The position numbers were made by a program, and so were the translations under genes. The notes below the pieces were generated by a model that was given only the letters and a program-made list of their open reading frames with translations, ran no database searches and was not told the DNA's origin. From Kordia zhangzhouensis (lineage in GTDB: Bacteria; Bacteroidota; Bacteroidia; Flavobacteriales; Flavobacteriaceae), in assembly GCF_001005305.1 (NCBI RefSeq), contig NZ_LBMH01000007.1, positions 62,001 to 126,000 of the forward strand: 64,000 nucleotides of DNA, written 5' to 3'. Every line of letters begins with the position of its first letter. The stretch's first letter is position 1. Below are positions 1 through 8,865 of the stretch, in pieces.

Positions 1-429
1 ACCAGCATCTACTTCTTCATTTACATAATGTGCTGTAGCACCAATAAGTTGAACGTGTTGTTTTTTTGCTTCTTGAACAGTCCGCATGCCAATGAGTCCT
101 TTAAATGCTGGAAGCAACGAGTAATGTAAGTTTATGAACCCATTAGGGATTGTATCTAATATAAATTTTGGAATGATTTTATGAATGGTCGTTATGACAA
201 TATCTGGCTTTTGATTTTGTAAAAGTTGATGTAAATCGTTCCAACCATCATTTTTTAAGTTTAAGATTGTTGTGTTTATTTTTTTAGACATTGCATAGGT
301 AGCAGCACCACATTCTCTATCGGCTACCACAGCGATTACTTCAAAAGGTGCTTGTAATGTTTGAATCGCTTCTGCCATGAATTTGAGCGTTCCACCGTTC
401 CCAGATACTAAAAAAACAATCTTTTTCAT
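1..429 (-). CDS. Formyltransferase family protein (PurN-like), 3' end cut by window
   Basis: The minus-strand reading frame starts at an ATG at 427-429 and stays open to base 1, so about 143 N-terminal residues are visible. It begins MKKIVFLVSGNGGTLKF, which matches the nucleotide/folate-binding start of PurN-type formyltransferases, and later has HYSLLPAFKG and GATAHYVNEEVDAG, close to the PurN motifs HPSLLPAFKG and the catalytic H/D region. The family moves a formyl group from 10-formyl-tetrahydrofolate to an amine. Inside a glycan operon next to a NeuB homologue, formylation of an amino sugar is more likely than purine synthesis. This is inferred from context, and the C-terminal acceptor region lies outside the window. 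It follows the glycosyltransferase at 432-1343 by 2 bases. Confidence 0.75.
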   Translation of the reverse strand, partial: MKKIVFLVSGNGGTLKFMAEAIQTLQAPFEVIAVVADRECGAATYAMSKKINTTILNLKNDGWNDLHQLLQNQKPDIVITTIHKIIPKFILDTIPNGFINLHYSLLPAFKGLIGMRTVQEAKKQHVQLIGATAHYVNEEVDAG

Positions 430-431
430 CG

Positions 432-1343
432 CTATTTTTTTATGGTATAATTAGGTCGTTTTGTCGTTTTAAGATTGATTCTATATAGATATTCACCCAC
501 AATACCTAAGCCAAGTAACAAGGCGCTCATTCCTAATCCTATTGCGATGATTAACGTTGGAAATCCCGCAATTAAATCATCATATAATAATTTTCTAACC
601 ACAATGTATATGCTATATACAAGTGTTACGAGAAAAATAATAATCGATGAATATGATAGAATACGTATAGGAATGTTTGAAAATGTAAATAGAATATTGA
701 TTGAATGTTCTATGAGTTTTTTCATTGTGTAAGAACTCTCTCCTGCAAAGCGCTCTTTGTGTTCTACCGTAGTACTTGACACATTATTTGTAATCCAGCT
801 TAAGTATCCATCCAAAAAGGTGTATGAATTTCGCATCTCAATAAGTTGCAATGCAATATCTTTTTTAATTAGTCGAAACGCAGAATAATCTTTGTGCAGG
901 TTTTCAATTGCGTACGAAAGAACTTTTTTCATGATTCGGGACGTAATATTCCGAAATTTAGAATGCTCCAATGTTGCATTGACTCCATACACTACATCAT
1001 AGTCTCCTTCTTGTTGTTTTTCTAATAGTTTTTGAATGTCTTTTGGTTGATGCTGTAAATCTTCATCCATTGTTACAATCAAGTCTCCTTCACATACTGA
1101 AAAACCAGCTATAATGGCATTGTGTTGCCCGTAATTACGTGTAAGTTCAATGAGTTTTATCTGCTCTGGAAACGATTTTTGTAACTTTTTTAAAACCGTT
1201 ATTGAATTATCTGGCCCGCAATCATTTACAAATACAATTTCGTATTTGAGTTGAGCTTCATTACAGTACGAAACAATTTCAGAGTGTAAGGCTTCTAAGG
1301 TTTTCTCACCATTATATACAGGTATGACAATCGATATGTCCAT
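432..1343 (-). CDS. Family 2 glycosyltransferase, polyprenyl-phosphate type
   Basis: A 303-residue protein starting MDISIVIPVYNGEKTLEAL, a GT-A fold opening. It has the nucleotide-binding NDCGPDNS near residue 41, the metal-binding DEDLQH near 93 and two hydrophobic helices near residues 229-250 and 260-285. This layout matches DPM1/ArnC-like enzymes, which move a sugar from a nucleotide donor to polyprenyl phosphate on the cytoplasmic face of the membrane. It sits 1 base after the WbqC gene and 2 bases before the formyltransferase, so all three are probably co-transcribed. The sugar cannot be told from sequence. Confidence 0.85.
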   Translation of the reverse strand: MDISIVIPVYNGEKTLEALHSEIVSYCNEAQLKYEIVFVNDCGPDNSITVLKKLQKSFPEQIKLIELTRNYGQHNAIIAGFSVCEGDLIVTMDEDLQHQPKDIQKLLEKQQEGDYDVVYGVNATLEHSKFRNITSRIMKKVLSYAIENLHKDYSAFRLIKKDIALQLIEMRNSYTFLDGYLSWITNNVSSTTVEHKERFAGESSYTMKKLIEHSINILFTFSNIPIRILSYSSIIIFLVTLVYSIYIVVRKLLYDDLIAGFPTLIIAIGLGMSALLLGLGIVGEYLYRINLKTTKRPNYTIKK

Positions 1344-1344
1344 A

Positions 1345-2040
1345 TTAGAAACTTTTCATGAATTTTGGGGCATTGGGACCTTCGTTAAAAAGTAAGTCCA
1401 ATATAGTTACACCATGTTCAAATGGCAAATATTTTTGCTGATATTCTGGGTATCCTGAATAATTTGCCCATTCTACCTCGATATTATTTTTTGAAAACAG
1501 GTGCATATCCATATAACTTTTTGCTGCAGGGCCTGATATATACGTTGTCGCTTTTAAGGTATTCAATATTTCTATCAATCGTTGATTTCGATCTCCTGCA
1601 AATGAAAGTTCCTTGCTCAAAATTATTTCGGTTTGAATCCCTAATAATTCATTAATAATTTTAATGAACTGTACATTTATGTGAGACAAATTGGTTTCAG
1701 TTGTTCCTAGATAAGCTTCTTCAAACACCTCTTTATACATAGGAAAGAAAGGTGTTTTACCATAATTTTGAACGATGGTTTTCCAATGTTTTTTTCGCCA
1801 AACATTTTTAAACGTTTCTGTCTCGTTAATTTTTTGTCCAAACTTACCACTTACAACTACAGGAATTGTAAGCCATTGTGTTCCGTTTGGAGTTTTTATG
1901 ATATTTCGATTGCGCCAATCATTTTTAGTATATTGCATTTCGTCATACACTACAAAAACGTCTGCGGCATTAATCATATCAAAGTAGCCTTTCCAAGGAA
2001 TATAGTTGGATTGAATAATTGTGGCTTTTTTAGCTTTCAT
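1345..2040 (-). CDS. WbqC-like family protein
   Basis: The protein contains IIQSNYIPWKGYFDMI near its N-terminus and DEMQYTKNDWRNRN a little later, the hallmark block of the WbqC family (PF08889), which is found in O-antigen and other surface-glycan clusters. The family's biochemical role is not firmly established; it has been linked to amino-sugar modification. I chose the ATG at 2040 (MKAKKATIIQ) because the family motif then begins at the expected distance and the overlap with neuB is 11 bases. An in-frame ATG at 2055 would add five residues and give a 26-base overlap. It lies between a NeuB homologue and a GT2 gene. Confidence 0.8.
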   Translation of the reverse strand: MKAKKATIIQSNYIPWKGYFDMINAADVFVVYDEMQYTKNDWRNRNIIKTPNGTQWLTIPVVVSGKFGQKINETETFKNVWRKKHWKTIVQNYGKTPFFPMYKEVFEEAYLGTTETNLSHINVQFIKIINELLGIQTEIILSKELSFAGDRNQRLIEILNTLKATTYISGPAAKSYMDMHLFSKNNIEVEWANYSGYPEYQQKYLPFEHGVTILDLLFNEGPNAPKFMKSF

Positions 2041-3040
2041 GTATATCTTCTTCATTTAAAAAATCCCACTGTTGCATACTTCTCGTTAGCTTTTTACCTA
2101 TGACTTCTTGAAATTTTGAAGCTACAATCCCGTAATTCTTTGGTTTTTTTGCCTCCAAATCGTTAAAAGTTAGCACATGTCCTTTCGGCAGATTTTTATT
2201 GATTGCTAATGATTTTTCGAAAATTTGTTTGAGCGATGTGTATTGCGAATTGTCTTTTTTATTGATTGGATGATTTATGGCTTCATCAATATTTCGAACA
2301 GCTTGTACCAATTGTGTTGTTTCTGAAAACGTTAATGATGATTGTGCATCTGGTCCAAACATGTTTTTATCAAATACTACGTGAAATTCCAAAATTTCTG
2401 CTCCAAGTGTTACCGCTGCAATTCCGGCCTCAATAGTAGACGAGTGATCAGAAAACCCAACAGGTACATGATAGCGTTCTTTCAATTCTTGGAGCACATT
2501 CAATCCAAATTGTTTGGGAACTGTTGGATAAGAAGTTGTGCATTGTAAAATTGAAAATTCACATTTTTTTTCTTGCAGAAATGCAACAGTTTCGTCTAAT
2601 TCTTCAAAAGAGCTCATTCCCGAAGAAATGATGATTGGTTTTCCTGTACGGGTTATTTTTTCAAGGAGCAAAAAATTATTGACTTCTCCTGAACCAATTT
2701 TATAATACTTTACTCCTACTTTTTCTAACAAATCTACTGCGGCATTACTAAAGGGAGATGATAAAAAATCAATCCCAACTTCATCACAATGTGCTTTGAG
2801 TCCTTTCCATTGGTCTAAAGTAAACTCCATTCGTTGCCAGTATTCATAACGTGTAGCATCTTGTTGAGAAAATTTTACTCGAAAGGGTTCATGAATACTA
2901 CTTTCTGCAGCAGCAATGTGAGTTTGGAATTTAATTGCATTTGCTCCTGTTTTTGCCACAGCATCAATATATGCATGTGCCATTCCTAAACTTCCGTCAT
3001 GTGCTTGTCCAATTTCTGCTATGATGTAGGTACTTTTCAT
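2030..3040 (-). CDS. NeuB-family nonulosonate (sialic-acid-like) synthase
   Basis: A 336-residue protein with the NeuB TIM-barrel start IIAEIGQAHDGSL, the substrate region IKFQTH, the barrel segments FLSSPFS and YYKIGSGE, and GFSDHSSTIEAGIAAVTLGA followed by EFHVVFDKNMFGPDAQSS. The last part carries the metal-binding histidine and matches the E(K)HF motif region. A C-terminal antifreeze/SAF-like domain (about residues 275-336, LPKGHVLTFNDLEAKKP) is present. The family condenses phosphoenolpyruvate with an N-acyl-mannosamine-type sugar to a nine-carbon acid. NeuA-, NeuC- or Pse/Leg-type partners are not visible here, so the exact product (sialic, legionaminic or pseudaminic type) is open. Confidence 0.85.
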   Translation of the reverse strand: MKSTYIIAEIGQAHDGSLGMAHAYIDAVAKTGANAIKFQTHIAAAESSIHEPFRVKFSQQDATRYEYWQRMEFTLDQWKGLKAHCDEVGIDFLSSPFSNAAVDLLEKVGVKYYKIGSGEVNNFLLLEKITRTGKPIIISSGMSSFEELDETVAFLQEKKCEFSILQCTTSYPTVPKQFGLNVLQELKERYHVPVGFSDHSSTIEAGIAAVTLGAEILEFHVVFDKNMFGPDAQSSLTFSETTQLVQAVRNIDEAINHPINKKDNSQYTSLKQIFEKSLAINKNLPKGHVLTFNDLEAKKPKNYGIVASKFQEVIGKKLTRSMQQWDFLNEEDIHES

Positions 3041-3127
3041 TGATGTAGTATTTGATTTTTGACGTGTGAAAGGTATTATGTTTTATAAGATTAGATTCGT
3101 TATTAAGCCATTCTTTATAATACTACT

Positions 3128-4336
3128 TTATAAATGGGTTAAAAACGATTGTAATTTTTTTATTTGTTGTTCAACTGTAAAATTGTTTAGAAATGTTTGT
3201 TGCGCATTGTCGCCTATAAATATCCGTTTTTCCTTGTTGCTATACAAATCAATGATTTGATCTGTCATTTGAGTCAAATCATTACTCAAAATACTATTTT
3301 CTTCATGTACAACTTCCGGATAACAACTAGCAGCAGCTTTAGTACTTACCAACACTTGAGCATACTTAAAAACCAAAGGAATCCGAGTTCGTGTTCCGGT
3401 ATTATATTCCCAAGGAATAATATGTATATCATAAGATGTAAGAACTGTATGTAAATCTTCTACAAATCCGAGACATTCTATTTGAGCATCGTTGAGTCGT
3501 TCTTCTAACTCTTTTGAGGCATATTTTAAGTTCCCAATAACTTTTAGTTTGCAATTGGGTATTTTTTCTTTAATCGTTTGCCAACACACTTCTAAGAATC
3601 GTTCCAGACCAATACGGTTTGCGGTAGTTCCCATGCCTCCTAAATGTACAATCGATACCGCTTCTGTATAATTTTTATGGGGCGTAACTTGAGGATAGGT
3701 CAACGGAATATACAATGCTTTATTAGCTCCAAATGTTTTTAATTCGTCTGTTTCTGTATAGGATGCAGACACACAAGCATTAACTTTACGAATCAAATCC
3801 ATTTCTACACGCTTTTTTTGATATACGTGAAATTTATGTTTTAGGTTTTGGTTTTTCTTCCGAAGTTTCCCCAGCTTGTATTCCCAATCGTGATGTGCAT
3901 AGATTACAGGTATCTTTGTACTGCTATATGCTGCGAGTAAAGCTGTCCAGCGCCATTCTGCCCAAATCACATCAATTTGCTTTTCTGTACAATATTTATC
4001 TAAAAGCGAACTGTTTTGAGCATTTATAAAATGATATTCAAACATTTCGGGAGCAAATACTGCGTTGTATAGATGTTTTATGGAAGCTTTTGGCACTTCA
4101 TAGGCTACTTCAAATAGAGCCACTGAATTATAAAAATCTGACACTTCCGTTAGATAGTCAGTTTCAACTTTTTCAGAAATTTTTGCTTGTCCACTCTCAT
4201 ATTTCCAATCCACCAATAGTAAATGCACAGTATATCCTATTTTACTCAATAGTTCTAAGTGACTATAATATACCGAAGCACCGCCATTGGCGTTGGGTGA
4301 TATTTTGGTGTTATTGACTAGAAAAAGAATGTTCAT
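3128..4336 (-). CDS. Family 4 (GT-B) glycosyltransferase
   Basis: A 402-residue protein with the GT-B start MNILFLVNNTKISPNANGG, an N-terminal Rossmann half and a C-terminal half holding IVHLGGMGTTANRIGLERFLE, LKVIGNL and the donor-site region IHIIPWEYNTGTRTRIPLVFKYAQ. The P-loop-like GG followed by S/T and the late acidic stretch fit the glycosyl transferases group 1 family. It probably adds one sugar to the lipid-linked glycan in the cytoplasm. An 87-base gap separates it from neuB, one of the few breaks in this operon. I saw no terminator there. Confidence 0.8.
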   Translation of the reverse strand: MNILFLVNNTKISPNANGGASVYYSHLELLSKIGYTVHLLLVDWKYESGQAKISEKVETDYLTEVSDFYNSVALFEVAYEVPKASIKHLYNAVFAPEMFEYHFINAQNSSLLDKYCTEKQIDVIWAEWRWTALLAAYSSTKIPVIYAHHDWEYKLGKLRKKNQNLKHKFHVYQKKRVEMDLIRKVNACVSASYTETDELKTFGANKALYIPLTYPQVTPHKNYTEAVSIVHLGGMGTTANRIGLERFLEVCWQTIKEKIPNCKLKVIGNLKYASKELEERLNDAQIECLGFVEDLHTVLTSYDIHIIPWEYNTGTRTRIPLVFKYAQVLVSTKAAASCYPEVVHEENSILSNDLTQMTDQIIDLYSNKEKRIFIGDNAQQTFLNNFTVEQQIKKLQSFLTHL

Positions 4337-4338
4337 GT

Positions 4339-5244
4339 TTATTTATCAGTATTTAAAATACTATCTATTTTTTTTGTGTATGTGTGAGCGCCCAATACGT
4401 TCAAATGATCTGAGTCTGTATAGTAAGTATCTTTTGTCAGGTTTAAAGATTTACCATCGATGTATAGTACATTTTTATTTTCTGAGGCAATATTCATTAA
4501 TAATTCGCTAAGATATGTATGGTAATTAGCGTCAGAATTTGCATAATAATCGGGATGATATGGAGGCGTTATGTAAACAATTTTATACGTATGATTTTGT
4601 TGCAAAGAAGCGAAATCATTCAGCAATTGTACATTTTTTTGTAATAGTTTTTTTTGTTCAGTGGGTTTTCCTTCTAATTGTTCTATTCGGGCTTGTACTA
4701 TTTCTATTGGATCTTTATAGTTTTTTCTACTTGGATGCCAGCCTAAGTCAGAAACCTCTTGATTGTGATTTTGTTTGTTTCCAAATAACATATTATCCAC
4801 CAACTCTCTAAAAGGTTCATTACACAATAGGTAATTTTTAAATCCATTTTGCTTGTAAGCATCCAATCTAAAAAAGCGATAATACAATCGTTTTTCTTGA
4901 GTATCAATTGTATCTGATAATAAGCTGTATTGAGAAATTGGCACAATTACATATTGTAAGTTGGGCAATTGCGATTGATAAGCTTTCAATAATTCATAAT
5001 CCGTTGATAGTTTTCTTCCTTTGTTAGCTACATTTATCATTCTGTATTGAGATACTTCTGGGTTGATTCCGAAGAATGAATGTGAGTTTCCTAACACCAG
5101 TATTTCTGTATCTTTTTTGTGTAATAAATCATATTTTAACCCCATTTGATTGTTATTGTATGGAAATACAAAAAACTCAAAAATGACCGCCAATGCTATA
5201 AAGATGGTTGCAAATATGATTATTTTTTTGATAAATTTTTTCAT
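4339..5244 (-). CDS. SGNH/GDSL-like membrane-anchored protein, likely MBOAT partner
   Basis: A 301-residue protein with one N-terminal membrane segment (about residues 7-27). It is followed by VLGNSHSFFGINP near residue 50, which looks like SGNH block I with the nucleophilic serine, and by DSDHLNVLGAHTY near the C-terminus, which looks like block V with the Asp-His pair. The bulk should lie in the periplasm. It sits 2 bases after an AlgI-like MBOAT gene. Such MBOAT plus SGNH pairs (AlgI/AlgX/AlgJ, DltB/DltD, PatA/PatB) move acyl groups across the membrane and onto a polymer. O-acetylation of the exported glycan is my inference. Confidence 0.7.
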   Translation of the reverse strand: MKKFIKKIIIFATIFIALAVIFEFFVFPYNNNQMGLKYDLLHKKDTEILVLGNSHSFFGINPEVSQYRMINVANKGRKLSTDYELLKAYQSQLPNLQYVIVPISQYSLLSDTIDTQEKRLYYRFFRLDAYKQNGFKNYLLCNEPFRELVDNMLFGNKQNHNQEVSDLGWHPSRKNYKDPIEIVQARIEQLEGKPTEQKKLLQKNVQLLNDFASLQQNHTYKIVYITPPYHPDYYANSDANYHTYLSELLMNIASENKNVLYIDGKSLNLTKDTYYTDSDHLNVLGAHTYTKKIDSILNTDK

Positions 5245-5246
5245 GG

Positions 5247-6668
5247 TCAGAATTGAAAGTATATAAAGGACGTTTGTTCTGCAGCCGACGCAAAATATAC
5301 AATAATGATGGTTAATAGCACATAAAAGAAATGCCTGTATTTACCTTGTAATAAAATCATCACTTCTTCTTTTCTGGAAATCCATTCTAGCAACATAAAA
5401 ATAGCTAAAAATAGAATGACTTTTTTATGTTGAATTGCAGTCCCAAAATTAGAAATATCAAAGAGTCTATAAGCAAATTTAAAAGAATCTGTAACTGATT
5501 CTGCTCTAAAGAAAATCCACGTTAGCGTTACAATTCCAAATGTCGCTAACATTTGCAGAGTTTCTTTGATTGTTGGAAACCATGAGTTTTCTGCCACAAT
5601 GGTTGTTCGGTTACGTCCGCTTCCGTACACAACGATGGGCAATATGAATACAGCATTTAAAGCGCCCCATAAAATATATGTCCAATTAGCTCCATGCCAA
5701 AACCCACTTACTAAAAATATAATACAAACATTTCTAACTTTTAGATATTTTCCTCCTCTCGATCCTCCAAGCGGAATGTATAAATAATCTCTAAACCATG
5801 TTGTTAATGAAATATGCCAACGTCGCCAAAACTCAGCAATATCTCTTGAAAAATACGGATACATAAAATTTCGCATCAAATCAAAACCAAACAATCGAGC
5901 TACACCTATAGCAATGTTTGAATACCCACTAAAGTCACCATATATTTGAAATCCAAAGAAAATTAGTCCTAATAATAATGTGCTTCCCGACGCCGTTTCG
6001 TAGTTTTCGAAAATGTTATTTACTATAAGTGCACAGTTATCAGCAACGACAATTTTTTTAAAAAATCCCCAAATCATGAGTCGTATTCCTGAGGCCGCTT
6101 TTTCGTAATCGAAAACACAATTTTTATGAAATTGCGGTAACAGATTGCTAGCGCGTTCAATAGGACCAGCCACTAATTGTGGAAAGAATGAAACAAACGA
6201 AGCAAATGCAATTAAATCTTTTGTTGGCTCTAGTTTTTTCTTGTACACATCAATCGTATAGCTTAATGTTTGAAAGGTATAGAAAGAGATTCCAACAGGT
6301 AAAATGATATGCAATGAGCTTTGCTCTGCCTGAATTCCTAAACTATTCAACAATTCAATCCAGTTAGCCATGAAAAAATTATAGTACTTGAATACTCCAA
6401 GCATTCCTAAATTCATCAAAATACTGATCCACAATAATTGTTTTCTTTTCTTAGCAACTTCGTTTTTTTGTAATTGTATCCCAATAAGATAATCAACCAA
6501 AGTACTCAATATGATTAAAGATAAAAATCGCCAATCCCAACAGCCATAAAAGTAATAGCTCGCTATCAAAATAACGATATTCTGTGCTTTTCGTTGCTTG
6601 AATACAAACCAATACGCTATAAAGACAATTGGTAAAAATACTAAGAATGCTATGGAATTAAAGAGCAT
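5247..6668 (-). CDS. MBOAT family O-acyltransferase (AlgI-like)
   Basis: A polytopic membrane protein of about 473 residues. It has the MBOAT core FWRRWHISLTTWFRDYLYIPLGGSRGG and LVSGFWHGANWTYILWGALNA, which holds the conserved catalytic histidine of WHG. The family passes acetyl groups from the cytoplasm through the membrane to an extracellular acceptor. I chose the ATG at 6668 because MLFNSIAFLVFLPIV is the usual AlgI-type start and the overlap with the HAD gene is 11 bases. A longer frame from 6707 adds 13 residues without family support. The SGNH partner follows after 2 bases. Confidence 0.88.
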   Translation of the reverse strand: MLFNSIAFLVFLPIVFIAYWFVFKQRKAQNIVILIASYYFYGCWDWRFLSLIILSTLVDYLIGIQLQKNEVAKKRKQLLWISILMNLGMLGVFKYYNFFMANWIELLNSLGIQAEQSSLHIILPVGISFYTFQTLSYTIDVYKKKLEPTKDLIAFASFVSFFPQLVAGPIERASNLLPQFHKNCVFDYEKAASGIRLMIWGFFKKIVVADNCALIVNNIFENYETASGSTLLLGLIFFGFQIYGDFSGYSNIAIGVARLFGFDLMRNFMYPYFSRDIAEFWRRWHISLTTWFRDYLYIPLGGSRGGKYLKVRNVCIIFLVSGFWHGANWTYILWGALNAVFILPIVVYGSGRNRTTIVAENSWFPTIKETLQMLATFGIVTLTWIFFRAESVTDSFKFAYRLFDISNFGTAIQHKKVILFLAIFMLLEWISRKEEVMILLQGKYRHFFYVLLTIIIVYFASAAEQTSFIYFQF

Positions 6669-7269
6669 GTGCTGATCTAAAAGGTTTGTAATAGGCTTGA
6701 GTAGCAATTGCTAACATTTCGGAATCTCCTGAACTGTCTCCAAAAGCAATGATTTCATCATAAGCTGTTATGTCTACTTCTTGTTGGATGCGGTATACTT
6801 TTTCTGCTCCTTTACAATTTTTCCCTAAAAAGTGACCGGCAAATGTTCCATTAGTGCAGTATGCTAATTGTGTTGAAATAAGTTTTAAATGAAACTCATC
6901 GGCAAAATTTTGTAACCAAATATCAACAGAAGCTGATACAAGATACATTTCTGCATGTTCATTTTTTAATTTCTTCAAATATGCGAGAGCTTTGGGACGA
7001 ATGATTTTGTGTAATTTTTGTTCTGAATACGTTTTTCCTAATAATTGCAATTCTTCTTTGGTTTTTCCTTTGCATAAAACCGCAATTATCGCTTCTTTTA
7101 TTTTCCCCTTATCTCTCTTGATTACAATAGCTTTACTAATTTTTCCAATGCCTAACAACAATAACCAAGCTATTTTTTTAATTCCGTACATGGTACAGAA
7201 AAAATCTTTGAACGAATCCTTATAAGTGAGCGTTCCATCAAAATCAAATAGATATAATTTTTTACTCAT
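6658..7269 (-). CDS. HAD-IB family phosphatase
   Basis: A 203-residue protein with the HAD motif I DFDGTLTYKDS near residue 8, motif II YLVSASVDIWLQNF near 110, and motif IV FGDSSGDSEML near 176. It resembles SerB-like HAD-IB phosphatases. It overlaps the membrane glycosyltransferase-like gene by 8 bases and lies three genes from a UbiA-type phosphoribosyltransferase (9507-10367). In the decaprenyl-phosphoribose route a phosphatase must remove the 5-phosphate. This enzyme is a good candidate, but that is context only. Other small phosphorylated sugars are possible substrates. Confidence 0.8.
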   Translation of the reverse strand: MSKKLYLFDFDGTLTYKDSFKDFFCTMYGIKKIAWLLLLGIGKISKAIVIKRDKGKIKEAIIAVLCKGKTKEELQLLGKTYSEQKLHKIIRPKALAYLKKLKNEHAEMYLVSASVDIWLQNFADEFHLKLISTQLAYCTNGTFAGHFLGKNCKGAEKVYRIQQEVDITAYDEIIAFGDSSGDSEMLAIATQAYYKPFRSAHAL

Positions 7270-8863
7270 TTAGCTGTAATTCGTTGTTTTCAATAATTAC
7301 AATATTATTTATTTTCAATGGTTTTTTAAAGCTTTCAGCATCGGCTTCAATAAATTTTATTCCATATTCTTTAAATAATGCTTTATTTCCCAAATAATTA
7401 TCAAAATCAATTGTAACCGGTTGTGGTAATTGTGACAATTCAGCAAGTGTTTCCTTTAATTGACTAGCATCTTTGTATTTTAATCCTAAACTTACTACCA
7501 ATGTTAGTGCAGCATTGATGATAACCATGCCAAATAATCCTTTCAAAAAGAGGGTTCGTCCTTTATATCTTTCTAATGAAAAATATAAAAGTAATGGCGC
7601 TAGCCAAAAATAAGGTGTGTAACGTAGCCACCAACCTGCTTTGTTAAGAAGTATTAATCCGATGATTATACCTATAATGGCTTCAAATTTTGAAAGCCTG
7701 AATTTCGTTCCTATTCGAATCACATGATATATATAATACAATAATGAAAAGAGTAATATTCCACTCCACCACACACCAAAACTTCCTGTGCGTGGTGCTC
7801 CATTTCTATTTTTTTGTAGCTCGTTCTGTGTGAATGTGAACGGAATTTTGATATAGGAATCGCCTTTATTGCCAATAGAAGCCAAATTGCTTAGAACGAA
7901 TTTTGATACACGATTTTTAGTATGTATAAGTGCAGGTTCATAATTATCAATAAAATCAATTTGTCGCTTTCCCATAACAGGATGCATTGGATGTCCTTCA
8001 TGATACAAATTCACAATGTACGGCCCAATTAAAAAAGGGATTGATAGTATTAGAAATACGAATGTTTGTTTGATATGTATTCCTGCTTTTTCTTTTTGAA
8101 GGAAGATTCCATCTACCAAAAAGATTCCGTATATTACTGCTGCAAAGATAATTCCCGTAAATTTTATATTTATAAGCAACATGATACCTATAAAAACTTC
8201 CCAACGGTATTTTTTTTCTTTTTTACTTAATAGATACGCAAAAAAGGTAATGATTGTTGTTGCGTATAAAAAGCCATCAATTAAATTGGTCATTAACTGA
8301 ATTAACATCACTGGATTGAGTGCAATAATTGACGCTATTATGAATGAATGTTGTACCGATCTTTTTTTCTTGAAATAGAGAAACGGATAGAGAAAACTAA
8401 GTATTAAAAAAAGAGTGTTAAGTGCTTTGACAAATGTGATTTTTTGAAAAGTGCTATATATGATAGCACCAATACTTTCATAAGCTTTAGGATAATGCTG
8501 TACCCAAACATAAATTGGGCTATCTTTTGGAAACGTTTCATAGATTGGATTCCATCCGTTTGCCATTTGTATGGTCATTTCTTGATGATAGGATTGGCCA
8601 TCATATGTTAAATCCAAATATAAACTAGCCGTTCCCAATAGGAAAACCCAAAAAAGTAAAAAAAATAGATTGAGAAGAATTGAGCTCTTATTTATCCCAA
8701 TTTCTTTATTAGCCATAACCCAAGCTGTCAATGCTATGAACAAACTCCCATAAAAAGTAAGGGAGATTCCTATTACAAATATAATGGTGAGCAATAGAAA
8801 CATGTTTCCCACGAAAAGGAAAGTTAAGCGAGTAAATTTGGGTATGAATTGGGTAAAATTCAT
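7262..8863 (-). CDS. Polytopic membrane protein, possible GT-C glycosyltransferase
   Basis: A 533-residue protein with about ten or more hydrophobic helices and a soluble C-terminal tail (about residues 460-533). The first large loop (residues 84-95, DLTYDGQSYHQE) carries acidic residues close to a membrane segment, as in GT-C enzymes that use polyprenyl-phosphate sugars. I cannot assign a named family. Its place between a HAD phosphatase, a methyltransferase and a polyprenyl phosphoribosyltransferase suggests that it uses a polyprenyl-linked pentose on the outer face of the membrane. A polymerase is the main alternative. Confidence 0.55.
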   Translation of the reverse strand: MNFTQFIPKFTRLTFLFVGNMFLLLTIIFVIGISLTFYGSLFIALTAWVMANKEIGINKSSILLNLFFLLFWVFLLGTASLYLDLTYDGQSYHQEMTIQMANGWNPIYETFPKDSPIYVWVQHYPKAYESIGAIIYSTFQKITFVKALNTLFLILSFLYPFLYFKKKRSVQHSFIIASIIALNPVMLIQLMTNLIDGFLYATTIITFFAYLLSKKEKKYRWEVFIGIMLLINIKFTGIIFAAVIYGIFLVDGIFLQKEKAGIHIKQTFVFLILSIPFLIGPYIVNLYHEGHPMHPVMGKRQIDFIDNYEPALIHTKNRVSKFVLSNLASIGNKGDSYIKIPFTFTQNELQKNRNGAPRTGSFGVWWSGILLFSLLYYIYHVIRIGTKFRLSKFEAIIGIIIGLILLNKAGWWLRYTPYFWLAPLLLYFSLERYKGRTLFLKGLFGMVIINAALTLVVSLGLKYKDASQLKETLAELSQLPQPVTIDFDNYLGNKALFKEYGIKFIEADAESFKKPLKINNIVIIENNELQLNE

Positions 8864-8865
8864 TG

